Positions 46,030-56,784 of a DNA stretch of 64,000 nucleotides are shown piece by piece. The notes under the pieces were generated by a model. It ran no database searches. It had not been told where the DNA came from and was given only the letters and a program-made list of their open reading frames with translations. The stretch spans positions 186,001 through 250,000 of the forward strand of contig WPDH01000085.1 in the NCBI GenBank assembly GCA_019137255.1, read 5' to 3'. Source of the DNA: Corinectria fuckeliana (taxonomy: Eukaryota > Ascomycota > Sordariomycetes > Hypocreales > Nectriaceae). Position 1 is the first letter of the stretch; each line of letters starts with the position of its first letter. Made by a program: the position numbers and the translations under genes.

Positions 46030-49000
46030 TCATCCTCTTCCCTTCTCATCCTTGACCGCACTCTTCCCCCTCCGGCTTCCACTCCCCTTCCCACCCACAC
46101 CCGCCACACTCCTCCTGTTCTTCTCCGGGACGCGGTACCCCTTCTCCCTCTCCGCCCGATGCCGCTCCCAGAAGTCGCTCGCCTCCTGCCCCAGCCGCGC
46201 AGCCCTGTCCCGCTCCTCCCGGCCGCCGCCGGCTCTCCGCCCGCCCCGCCCGCGCCCGCCCCTCCGCATCCCGGCCGGCACCATCCCGGCCGCCGCCCTC
46301 CCCGCGGGGGCGCACACGGCCGCCCACAGCCACCGCACCACGGCGCCGTACACGCGGCTCAGCCAGCGGAAGAAGCGCCGCACCGTGGTGCTCCAGGCGA
46401 CGACCAGCGACGCCGTCACCAGCACGGCGCTCGCCGGCAGCGACACGGCGCCGATGGTCCGCAGCGGGAGGTTGTGCTCGCCGCCCCACTCGCGCGTGTT
46501 CATGCCGAACAGCCCCGTGAAGAAGGTCAGCGGCAGGAAGATGACGGTGAAGGTGGTGAAGATCATGACGCTGCGGCTCTGCGCGCTCGCCAGGTCCGCG
46601 TGCAGCCGGCTCAGCCGCACCTCGTCCACCTGCGCCTGGCGCTGCACCATCTGCAGCAGCTTGTCGTAGTCGTTGCGCGTGTCGCGCACGCGCTGGATCA
46701 TCTCCTGCGTCTGGTGCACGTACTCGCCGAGCTTCTTGAGGGCCTCGCCGAGGAACACGCGCCCGTTGGCCGTGCGGTCGCGCATCTCCGGCCGCGCGTA
46801 CGTCGAGTGCATGGCGCCGATGACCTTGGACTGCTGCTCGAACAGGTGCAGCAGGATCAGCAGCTCGTCCTCAATGTCCCGCAGCTCGAGCAGCGCCGAC
46901 GTGTTGTCGCGGTGGTCCTCCTCCGCGCGCAGGCCTTCTTCCTTGTGGCGAGCTCTGATCGACCGCGCCTTGTTCTCTACCGGCTCCAACGCAACTGCCT
47001 TGTCGCGGAACCCTCCCTCGGCGCGGAAAGTCTTGAGGGACGAGGTGAGCTTCTCGGTCTGTGTATCTTGTTAGCTGGCTACATCCTTCTTCTTCTTCGC
47101 CTGATGTCCCCGTCGTCTCGATACTCACCAAAACGCTAATGGCCTCCTCAAAGATGCGGAAAACCTCCAGGTCGGGGTGCGAGGAACGGTCGAGCAGCAC
47201 GCTAACAGCATGCAGCGCCGCGAGGGCCGCAAGGTCCAGGGCATTCTCGCATTGCCGCGTGAGGTCCACGTTGACCTCGTTGAAGATGCTGTCTCGGAGA
47301 TCCGCCTGCTGGTACAGAGGTCCCTCGATGGCATCGCCTTCTCGCTTAGGGAAGAACGAGAGCAAGGTGTCTAATCCTGTCAGCTACTTATTCCGATTGT
47401 GTCTGGAAAGGCCACTCACGAGAGTCAATCGCCCACAGCCAGAGTTGATCAACCATCAACACATTCCCGTTCAGCACGTCATTCTGGGGCTTCTCTTCAG
47501 CGCTCTGCTCGTCCATCTTGCTCGACTTGGACTTCCTGCTAGAGCTGCCACCTGTTTCCGCACTGCTCGTCGACCCCTGTCTATCCAGCCAAGCCTGTTC
47601 TCCTGGAACATATCCTCTCTCCTTGGTGAGCTTGTACAGCATCTGATCGTCATCCCGCGACCTCGTGTCCCGAAGCGACGGGTATCCATACTGATCCAGC
47701 GTCCGACGGCAGTTCAGGGGCGGATCGTTGCCGAGAAACTCCCAGATGACTTGGACCTCGAGAGAGTCAGACTTTGCTACGTCCTCCGGGATCGGGCGAG
47801 CTCTTCCATGGTGAAGACGCTGGAGGATGGCCTCCCGACGCTTCAGTAGCTTCTTGTAAGAGTCGAAGTGAAGGTAAGGTAGGAAGAGACATGTATAAGT
47901 ACCACTATCTGGCGAAGGGGACAGAGACTGGTTCTTGGAGGAGCTCGCTCGAGGCGACACTGCGAATCGTCAATGTTCTGGCCCAAGAAGAATTGCCAGC
48001 TTAAAAAAACCTACTATGACGCGGCGCTGAAAAGTAACAGCCAGGCTTTGCGAAATAGGCGTAGTGCTGCGAGTGGCGTCCACGGCTGTGTCTCGTCGCC
48101 CAGAAGTCGAGGTTGTACAGCTGCGCAAAGTTCTTATGGTAAGACACCTGCAATGTCTCAAACACTTTCTATCTAGAGTCAGCTTCGTCTCTTGTCGCCG
48201 ATGTTGTTCTCAGAATATGCTCTTACCGTCACCCACGCTGGGTTGTTATACGGGAGATGGATCCACACAAACTTCCTCGCCTCTACCTCGGGCTTCATAA
48301 ACGCAACGGGCACATCGTCCATGACCACGGTTTCACTGGGAATACGCTGCCTCTCGTTGGCTGCCTTGCGAATTGCAACCACCGCCTCCGGAAGCTGCGG
48401 CGACGCTTCTAGCCCCGCATCCTTGTCCTCGTCGTCGCTGAAGTTGGCCTCAATGGTGCTCCGGCTCCGCTGCGAGAATGGCGGGAAGTCCCTATACTCG
48501 TATGGCGAGGCGGGCGCGTGGCTGCCCGTGCTGAACGACCGACTAAGGGACCGGCCCATGCGGCCCCGCGGAGGCGGCGAGAGACGGTCTACCATGAGAT
48601 CTTGGTCGAAGTTGGGACGGACTACAGGCGAGGCACGCCGCATAGGGGTTGAGCGTCGAGTAGGAGGCGATGCTGCTGGCGACGGAGGCATCGTCAATGG
48701 AGCCCCAGGAGCTCTCTGGGGAGCCGACTCGGTTCTCGGCTTCGGTGCAGCATCGACGGGTCCGAGAATGGGAGACACGGGAGGAGACAACGGCACTGCT
48801 CCCTCCTGATCGATGCCCAAGGCATTCTTGTTCACCCCTGCCCGCCCCTGACCTGCTGCCATCATCGGCGTCCTCCCCCGGTTCCTCAGAAACCTCCCCT
48901 CCTCGACGCCCTCGACCTCGTTTAGCCTATCGGCCAGACACTCCTCGGGGCCCTTGCGCAGGAACTCCCTGAGCGGAAGCCTCGTGGACCACGCGCGAAT

Positions 49001-50385
49001 GGTGCCGTCCGCGCTCTGCGCCTCCTCGAAGAAGCCGTGGACCTCGATGCTCACCCGCTGCTCCAGGTCGAGCGTCCAGTGGCCGTCCTCGCGCGAGTAC
49101 GCGTCGGCGCGGTTGATCAGCGCAGCCAGCTGGCGCAGGAACAGGCGCATGGTGTGCACGTTGTGGCGGCCGAAGGAGGCGGCGTTGGCGTGGTCGCTCT
49201 GCAGCGGGAGGATCGTCTCCTGGCGCATGCCGAGGATGGCCGACTTGACGGATGTCAGCGGCGCTGTGAAGCAGACGTCGCCGGAGCCGGAGCCCGAGAG
49301 GCGAGAGTCGATGGTCTCGTAGAGGGTCCAGACGCGAAGGTCCGGGGCGATGGTCTTGAAGTCGTCGTCGAGATGCAGCAGCAGTCTGTTGCCAACACGC
49401 AGCTCGTCGGTGATGGACGTCGGCAGAGGAGATGACAGCTGGAGCAGGCCTTGGATGCTAGAAGCAAGACTGGGCATGGAAAAGTAGCTTGAGCCCTGAT
49501 GAGGAGTTCCTAGAGCAAGTTAGACCGTCGTCCCCATCACGAGTCCACAGCCAAGGCTTCAAACTCACCAAAGAAGGCAACCCCGTAGCACTGCCTCAAG
49601 ATGTCCTCAAACCGCAGGTTCCGACTCGCCTTGACCAAGACCATCTTCACCACAATGCCCCCGACGCCATGTCCCAGAAACACCACCGGCCGCCCCGCCG
49701 CATCCTCCCTCGCCCGCAGCGCCTCCAGCTCGTCGAGCAGCGCATCCGCCAGCGCGCTGAGCGTCATGGCCCCCCCGTCGGCTGCAGTGGGGTGCTCATA
49801 CAGCAGTATTCTCGCCCGGTCGGCTTCTCGCCGTATGCCTTGACGGACCCAAGACGGCGACGGACGGTCCGAGCTGCTGCTACCGATGTTGCTGCTTGTG
49901 TTGCTGCCCTTGGTGTTGGTGGACGGCCCTTCTGCTTCCCGCATCGAGGGGGCTCCGAAGTAGCGGCCCATGAGGGCGTCACGACTCCAAGTCTTTAAGG
50001 GATGGCCGCCGGGACAGGGAACGGTGACAATATCCACGGTTGTCTCGTCGTGTGTTAGCTCGCCTGCCGGGTCGATGATGAAGCGGGCGGGACGAGGGCT
50101 TCCACTTTCGGGTGGAGTTGCGTCATCCTTTTCATCGACGCCGTCCATGGCGAGGCCTCCCTTGGCATCTGATTCCGTCTCAGTCCCTGTAGAGATCTTC
50201 TCTGGAGCCGAGCGCAAGTCGTCATTCTGGTCGCTCTTGTTCGTGGTGTAGTTGCTGAGTGGAGGTAGCGGACTAGGCGGGCTCCCGGGGTTGACGCTCA
50301 GCGAGTCTCTATCGGCAGCGAGTATCTCCAATAAAGATTCCGGGGCGGTAGTCGACCTTTCGGGCCTGGGACTACTTGGTTCCAT
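46030..50385 (-). CDS. SesB-like alpha/beta-hydrolase fused to a CorA-type membrane domain
   Basis: Six exons on the complement (49569-50385, 48227-49509, 48015-48168, 47420-47959, 47129-47370, 46030-47058) sum to 4065 nt and 1354 residues, in frame at every junction. Residues about 1-100 are disordered. An alpha/beta-hydrolase of the SesB type follows: DIVTVPCPGGHPLKTW (119-134), ARILLYEHP, nucleophile-elbow position GHGVGG (238-243, Gly where Ser is usual), then, across intron 1, YGVAFFGTPHQGSSYF, and LRVWTLYETI. A Ser/Pro/Arg-rich linker runs to about 650. From RKFVWIHLPYNNPAWV onward the protein is a fungal CorA-like region, with a long coiled-coil, two membrane helices and the GMN signature as FGMNT (GMN at 1197-1199, DNA 46498-46506), then an Arg-rich cytosolic tail. 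Function of the fusion unknown. Confidence 0.9.
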
Positions 50386-51268
50386 AGCTGTGTCCTCCGC
50401 TGTTTCTTTCTTGGGTATTTTAGTCCTGAAGGCCGCTTCTGTCAGATGGCGAATCGCAGCAACTCTAGCCCGATACTAAACAAGTTGGTAGAATTGGTCC
50501 AGCAAACAAGGTGAAATACAGTACAAATTACCGGACAAATACCAAAATTGCTCCGGGCATCAGAAACAAAACAGCAGAAAGTGTTCAACACCATCAAGCC
50601 TGAGGAGCCGTCTTTCGCTTCTTTCAAAACTCGAAATCCCTATTGTCATCAGCCTCTCACCCTCACAAGACCGGTGACCAAAACCCACCCGCCAAAAGGT
50701 CATTCAACCCACCACCGCTACAAACCCGCAAGGCAGGCCCCAAAATGCCATCAGCTGGAGAAACACCCATGCCGCGAATGAACTCCCTGTGATACGCACA
50801 TACGCTTTTCACAGCCTAGGCCTCGTGTTGGGGTTGGGGGCTGCTCAGCCTACACTGACCATGATCGCCATGTACAGCCGCTAACTGAGACATGGTTGTG
50901 TTGTGACTGCGGCACGTGGACATACGGCACATCGCCTCGGAAAATGCACATGAATGTTTGAATGATGCCTAATCCCGACTTCTTCGGCCGGATATCTCGG
51001 GAGCGCATTCCCCCCTCGTTGTCTGATGCCAGCAGTATCATCTTGGCTTTTATGATCCCTGCCCCCCGTTGCTCGATGTATAGATGGCAGATGGCAACCC
51101 TTCCCTGAGTAGCTAAAATGGATATTAACCTGACTTCCGTCCGCATGTACATCGCAATAGAATAAAAGCGCCATATCGCAAGGCCCCTTTGCACTTTGGC
51201 ACTCCCATACTCCCCATACTCCCCAGCTCGGAGTAGACCCAAAAATCCCTTCAACCATACAGAACCGT
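50386..51268. other. Intergenic; promoter of the hydrolase-CorA gene and 3' flank of the next gene
   Basis: No gene seen. Short minus-strand frames between 50850 and 51291 overlap the 3' end of the finger-cupin gene and look like untranslated region. Confidence 0.5.
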
Positions 51269-53990
51269 TCATTGCGTCTCAAAGTCCGCAATCGTCGTGC
51301 AGTGCATCACCGAATCCTTATACGAGCGATTCTCCACCTTGCAGGCCTGGCCCGGCCGCACGATGATCATTCCGTTGGGCCCTAGACGAAACGACTGCTC
51401 GCTCATCGTGACCTTCACCTTGCCTTTCGCCACCGACACCGTCCGCAACTTGTCGTCCTCGACGTTCCAGTGGCTCACGGCCCCTGGCTTGATGACGAGT
51501 ACGTTAAAGCTGACGTCCTCGGAGACAGTGACAGGCCGGCCGCTCGTGAGGTACGAGTTGGAGTAAGCGACATCTAGACGTAGAACGTTAGCCAATGTCT
51601 CCTGGGCAGCAGCGTTAGACGCACTCTGAGAAGACGTATCCATCATCCTCCCCGGCGCAACCTCCCATTCCTCCATTTCCGAAGCAGGTTCGAAGAATTG
51701 AACGGGCGCCAACACTGATTGCCTTTTCTCCGTGATCGTGGGCGCCACGGTTTGAGGTGGAGCTGATGCCGGACCTGTAAGACGCCTTTGTGCCCGTCGG
51801 GGCGCCTGAACCTCTTCCACCTCCACCTCCAGCTCATCGACATCTATCACCTCGCGCTTCGTGACCTCATCCGCTACGTCAGAAGCCGCTGAATGCGACC
51901 GGCTTATTTTGAATTCGGGAGACCATTCGCACGGGTTTTTCTGCCGCTGGAGGTGGCTGTAGTACTTGCACCCGACACAAGTGCGAACCGTAGAGAAAAC
52001 CTTCTGGGTTACTGCGTTCATAGTATGTGGCAGGCGAATGCACGGCGTTGAGAGCCGCGAGGTCGTCCGCTCGTTAGGACGCGTATGGGCCAAGCACTCG
52101 CCACTGCCGGTAACCTCATCGCCGATCAGATATGCCAGCGCGCACGCGTAGTGATTGACGTCAAGGGGGCTTCCCGTGTGGTACTTGATCCAGAGGTCGG
52201 GAAGGCTCCTTTTACGTGGTAGAGTGATCATGTATTGGATGTCCTCCCGCCTGTATGGTTTCTGGCCGGGGGGGCAGAAGCGGTGCAGATAGGCCCTGAC
52301 TTCGGACTCGGGATCCGTGTGGCCTGCACTAAGCCTTGTCTGTTTCTTGACCGGGTTCAGGTTCGGGCCCGTCATGTTTCGCGACGCAAAGTACGACAGA
52401 CCAGGGTCAGCCGGGGGTGGCGCATCAGGTGGAAGAGGATTCTGTGATATCACGATGGCCGGTGCGGATCCGGAGCCATGGTTGACATAGGATCCCACCT
52501 TAGTCAGGGTCCCATCTCCATTATCGTTGTACATTATGGTACAGTGGCCTGCTCCGAAGTGCCCGCCAAGGCCTTTAAGAGAGGGAAACAGACGACGGCA
52601 GTCTCGTACGGGACATATATAAGGAAGTTGAGGATTGTCGTGCATTTTGTAGTTGGCGGGAATGAGAGCACCGCGGGCACCTACCAATCCTCCCTCAGAA
52701 GCTGAAGAGTATTAGCACATAAAACTCGGCCAAGTTTACACTCGATTAGATGTTATTCCATACCTGGAAACATGCTGTACAGCCGATCCGCCTCAGCTAT
52801 AGGTATAGCTTGAACTCGCTCTCCAATTACGGGCGTAGTCGTGCCTGAAGTCTTTACAGAACTCGTACTTATCAATAGAGGCGCCGTTTCTGAACTTGAA
52901 GCTGAAGCTGAAGCCGAGGTTGAGGTTGAGGTTGAGGTTGAGGTTGAGGTTGAGGTTGAGGTTGAAGTTGAAGTTGGCTGAGAGGTCGCGGCCCCAGGCG
53001 TGGGCGATTTCACTTTCTTAGGCAGAGACAGGTCTATGTTCTTTGGTAGAGACAGCACCACCACCTTAGACGCGGTCGGTTCCACCCTTTTGGGCAGAGG
53101 TATCTCCGGAATCTTGGGCGCAAACGGCACCGGATTCTTGAGCATCGGCGAATCCACCTTCTTAGGCAGAGGAACCGCCGTCTCCTTAGGTACAGCCAAC
53201 GCCGGCTTCTTCGAGGTAGGCTGCTCCGTTTTCTTGGGCACAGGCGCCACGGAGCTCTTGAGACTGCTCAGATTGCTCAGCGCGGACGCGTGCTTCTTGG
53301 CCTCCGCTTCCGCATAACGGCGTGCCTCAGCGCGGACCACCGAGCTTTTGATATGGCCTGAAATTGACCCAATAGGCAGCGACGGCTTTTCTGTCTGCTG
53401 TTTCTTGGAGGGTGGATCAGATGGCGGCGCATCTTGGCCGGGGCGTTTGCGCTGGTTGGCGGCCATGCCAGCAGCAGTTAGTGGTGGTGGTGTTGCTGAT
53501 GCGGATGCTGATGAAGACTGCACTGTCAAGTGTTAGACGTCTCTATTGTAACCCTCCAGCATACACCCATCTAGTCTGGCACAGAACAGAAAAGAAAAAT
53601 CTCACCTTGTCCCACAGGTGGCGCCTTTGCTGGCTCCTGCGCAGCCTGCCCAACGCCTACGGCTGCTCCCGCCTCAACGCCTGGGCTCACACCTGGCAAG
53701 CTGGCTGGCGAACCACTCCCCTGCTGGCTCTTCTCCCACTGCTGCTGCACCACCTGGATCTTGGGATGCTTCGACAGCCCCCCGAATGCGAAGGGGATCT
53801 TGTGCGGCAGGCCCTGGGTCGCCTGCGCGTCGAGGTCGCTCACGATGCGCGAGGGCTCAGGACTGGTGACACTCGCCTTGGGCGTAGAGGCAAGGGCTGC
53901 TGCGCTCTTATTGTTGCTCCCCATGACGCCTGAGCTCCAGGGCGAGAAGCTGGTCCGCTTTATCTTCCTGGTTGGCGTAGGATCCTGCAT
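51269..53990 (-). CDS. C2H2 zinc-finger protein with C-terminal Mif2/CENP-C-like cupin
   Basis: Three exons on the complement (53606-53990, 52764-53522, 51269-52701) give 858 residues. The start MQDPTPTRKIKRTSFSPWSSG has A at -3. The N-terminal 380 residues are disordered and Lys/Pro/Ser-rich with repeated LPKKV-type units and a Ser-Thr tandem tract. A C2H2 finger follows at about 411-434 (CPVRDCRRLF..GGHFGAGH; C-x4-C-x12-H-x4-H). A second Cys cluster (CVGCKYY) lies near 610. The last 115 residues (VLVIKPGAVSHWNVED, KGKVKVTMSEQSFRLGPNG, GMIIVRPGQACKVENRS) look like the cupin that closes CENP-C/Mif2 proteins and mediates dimerisation. No CENP-C nucleosome-binding motif is seen. Probably nuclear; role unknown. 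Confidence 0.85.
52915..52975 (+). repeat. Coding hexanucleotide repeat (GGTTGA)n
   Basis: About eight tandem copies of GGTTGA on the plus strand, degenerating to GAAGTT at one end. On the coding strand they encode a Ser-Thr dipeptide run in the disordered part of the finger-cupin protein. The unit is a multiple of three, so length changes stay in frame. Confidence 0.9.
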
Positions 53991-54646
53991 CTTGCTAATT
54001 GATTTCGGCCAAAGCTCCGTGTGCAGGACCATTCTTGTCAGTCCGAGGATATGCAGGCTGCCGCGGCCTTGGGGAATCCAGCACGTGAACGGGAGGGAAA
54101 GAGAGAAGGGGAGGAAGAGAGGAAGAAGAGGACGCGTGATGGAGCAAACGCCGAGATCAAAACGAGCCCCCACCGTGGCAGACGCCCTCCCAGAATGATG
54201 TACCGCGGTCGTTGAGGGAGCTGAATGGAGACTCAAGCTGCTTCAGTGGTTTGGAGAGTGGGTGAAGACGCGCGACGCGATTGTCGTGCGGGTGAGGCTT
54301 GTACCTTGCTGCATAAACTAGGGGCGCAGTACTTAAGTGGTTTAAGGCCTGCCTCCCCTTAATCCTAAGCCCTTTCCTATCTCGCCCAATAATAATCCCA
54401 GGTATTAGGTGGGCGCATTCACTAATAGGCGATGGATGGGTAGTGGCCAGTTCCTTAGGCTTTAGGTAATTATTAGAGACAGCTTTAAAGGCTTTAAAAA
54501 ACCTAATAAATACAGGTGTTTTAGCATTGTGCTGTTTAGGCTACTGTACAAAGACTACAGATGTTCCTACATGCCCGGCACGAGGCAAACACCAGCCGCC
54601 ACGTCCATCTAAATCAAGACAAATCAGGTTGACCGAGTCTAGCTGT
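53991..54646. other. Intergenic, with a TpA-rich patch near 54330-54530
   Basis: The 54330-54530 stretch (for example CCCAGGTATTAGGTGGGCGC and AATTATTAGAGACAGC) is AT-rich and TpA-rich and stands out from its neighbours. It may be a small decayed repeat. The rest is the upstream region of the finger-cupin gene and 3' flank of the bL27m gene. Confidence 0.4.
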
Positions 54647-55543
54647 TTACTTCTTGTTCTTCTTGGCTGCTTTCTTCTGCGCCTTCTTGCTCATCGTCGG
54701 CTTGGCCGCCTTCACCTCCCCGCCGCTCTCCGCCCGCTTCGCATCCGCCTTGCGCTGGCCATCAAGTTCCCGCTCCCGCCTCCACCGCCGGTGCCGGAAC
54801 CACTGCTTGCGCGTCCGGAAGCGCTTCGTCTTGAGGCCCGTGGTCTGCACCAGCCGGCCGATCCGCCAGTTGTCCTCGCGGTAGCTATAGTCCTTGCGCA
54901 GCTTCAGGATGCGGTCCGGCTCGCCGGCCTCCACTCGCGTCACTTGGAAGGGGATCCCCGACGGCGACAGCTCCGGCTGCGGTGCCGTTGGCCTGATGGT
55001 GAAGACCGTCTTGTTGAGCTTGCGCTTCGTCTCTGCGTGCACCGGGTAGGGCAGCGTGTCGGCCTTGTCGAAGACGACGCCGATGTACTTGCGGTCAGGG
55101 TGTCGGACGGGGTCGCGGTAGTATTTGACGTAGCCAGTCGCCATGGCGTGGATCGTGTGATCACGCCCCATGATGCAATTCTCGCCGGGCCACCAGTGCG
55201 TGCCGCGCTGCTTGTAGAGGATGTTGCCGGGGATGACAAACTGGTCTGTCGCTCCAAGTCAGCGTCACGCTCCGAAGCCTCAATTCATCTTCCCCCAAGC
55301 CCCTAGACGATCCAACCCTCTCCAACTTGACATACCTCCCGTGCGCTTGGCGCCCAGCTTCTTGGGGATTCCTCTCTTGCTCTTCTTTCTGTAGGCTCCC
55401 TGCGTCTTGACTGAGGCATGTCGTCGACCCTGCACGATGGCATTCGCCAATTGGGCGCCGAGGGGCGTCACAGGTGTAAAGGCTGGCCGGGCAATGCTAG
55501 CCGCGGCCGCCAGGAGAGGCCGATGCGTGAGGAGAAACCGCAT
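54647..55543 (-). CDS. mrp7: Mitochondrial large-subunit ribosomal protein bL27m
   Basis: Two exons on the complement (55336-55543 and 54647-55245; 90-nt intron) give 268 residues. A basic mitochondrial presequence (MRFLLTHRPLLAAAASIARP) leads to the L27 core: RRHASVKTQGAYRKKSKRGI, then GAKRTGG split by the intron from DQFVIPGNILYKQRGTHWWP, and GRDHTIHAMATGYVKYY. Bacterial L27 places its N-terminus near the peptidyl-transferase centre. The long C-terminal extension and Lys-rich tail (KKAQKKAAKKNKK) are usual for fungal mitochondrial members (yeast Mrp7). It is transcribed divergently from lcl2 across 294 bp. Confidence 0.95.
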
Positions 55544-55785
55544 GGCCGGCTATATCGTCGGACAGTGGTGGTCTGAGGTTGAGCTGGGAGCTACGATGAT
55601 GGGTCTGCTTTGGCGAGCGATTGTGCCAGGGACGGAGTTTTTGCGCTTAGTCACCTACCCGCGACGGCGTATCGATAAGACACCCATGTATCTGGACAGC
55701 AACCGCATTCAAGCGGCACTCAAGTGACAAAGGTGCTAATCGCATAGTCTCACTTGCTCACCATTCATCAACGGGATTTGTCTCT

Positions 55786-55800
55786 AGCTTATATATATAC
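55786..55800 (+). promoter_or_regulatory. TATA-like element upstream of lcl2
   Basis: GCTTATATATATAC lies about 40-50 bases before the lcl2 start codon, in the 294-bp interval shared with the bL27m gene. Its position near the start codon fits a TATA box only if the leader is very short, so this is tentative. Confidence 0.35.
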
Positions 55801-55837
55801 CTATAACCGTGCAGCTTTCGCGCAGGGAATTACCACG

Positions 55838-56285
55838 ATGCGCTACCTTATCGCCCTCCTCTCTCTCTTGACTCTCGTCAACGCCCAGTTCGGCGGCTTC
55901 TTCGACCAGATGTTCGGGCAGCAAGGAGGCGGTCACGAACACCAGCAGCAGCAACAACAGAACGCCCCCAGCGACGCATCTCACTACCGCCACCACCACG
56001 ACCACTGTGAGTACCTGTCCCTGCTATGATTCCTGCTACTTTCTGTGCAGTGAGGCTAGGGAACTTACCGACTGACTTGGCGATGCTCTAGCTTCCTGTA
56101 ACAAGTACCTTTGCCCCGATACCCTCGCCTGCGTCAGCGTTCCGCACCATTGCCCCTGCGCATGGGACGCCCATCAGGAGAAGTTCGAGTTGGCCGAGGG
56201 CCAGCGCATCTGCGTCTCGCGCGGCGGCTATCGCGAAGGTGAGGCAGCGCGCAAGGTCGAGCTAGCCAGGAAGGGCCTCCTATAA
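55838..56285 (+). CDS. lcl2: Lcl2-like secreted/ER protein (long chronological lifespan 2)
   Basis: Two exons (55838-56006 and 56092-56285; 85-nt intron) give 120 residues. MRYLIALLSLLTLVNAQFGG is a signal peptide with cleavage expected after the NA. Mature FGGFFDQMFGQQGGG is the Lcl2 hallmark, followed by a Gln run, NAPSDASHYR, and the Cys-rich core CNKYLCPDTLACV..PHHCPCAW, then GQRICVSRGGY and the conserved C-terminus EAARKVELARKGLL. Yeast Lcl2 has been linked to ER-associated degradation and lifespan; the molecular role is unclear. Length and ends match the family fully. An upstream in-frame ATG (55754) would put sequence before the signal peptide and is rejected. Confidence 0.95.
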
Positions 56286-56784
56286 GAACAGGAACTCAAG
56301 GCGGTGTTACAAAGTGGCGAGCGTGCCAAACCGCTATAACACCAGTGCAATGGTGCCAAGAGATGGAAGGACACCATGACGTGAATGACAGCAAAGTACC
56401 AAGATGCTGATCCAAACACGGTGAAGTGTGGGAACTACGGTTGGCTTAAACCTACACTCTGTGTATAACCCGAGGAGAAGGTCTGAATATGAAGATGAAT
56501 TATAGGTAAAACACATGTACATTTCCTGCAAACGAAAACAAGGTCAAACCCCATCCCTCACGATCCCATCGTTCCTCTCCCTTGCGAGAGGGCTCATCAT
56601 CAAGAGCAGACGAAGCCTCGTGCGAGTCGCCATCTCTCTCTAGCTTCCCTCTTGTGCCGACGCCCCATGCTGGTATCCGCAAAACTCCAGGAGAAGAGAC
56701 TCTTCTCTGCAGAGGAAACCCGTACAATCCGTGCAAACTTTGCATCATGTCGTCATATTATCCGTCACTTCATCCGTGCCTGAA

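Noticed and set aside
46159..47139. 326-codon plus-strand frame
   Set aside because: Shadow of the CorA exon; the minus strand carries the GMN motif and two membrane helices.
50850..51291. Two overlapping minus-strand frames of 136-140 codons
   Set aside because: They lie at the 3' end of the finger-cupin gene, share no family motif and look like untranslated region.
54527..55306. 259-codon plus-strand frame
   Set aside because: Shadow of the bL27m gene, crossing its intron.
55754..55837. Upstream in-frame ATG for lcl2
   Set aside because: It would place 28 residues before a clear signal peptide and would overlap the TATA-like element.
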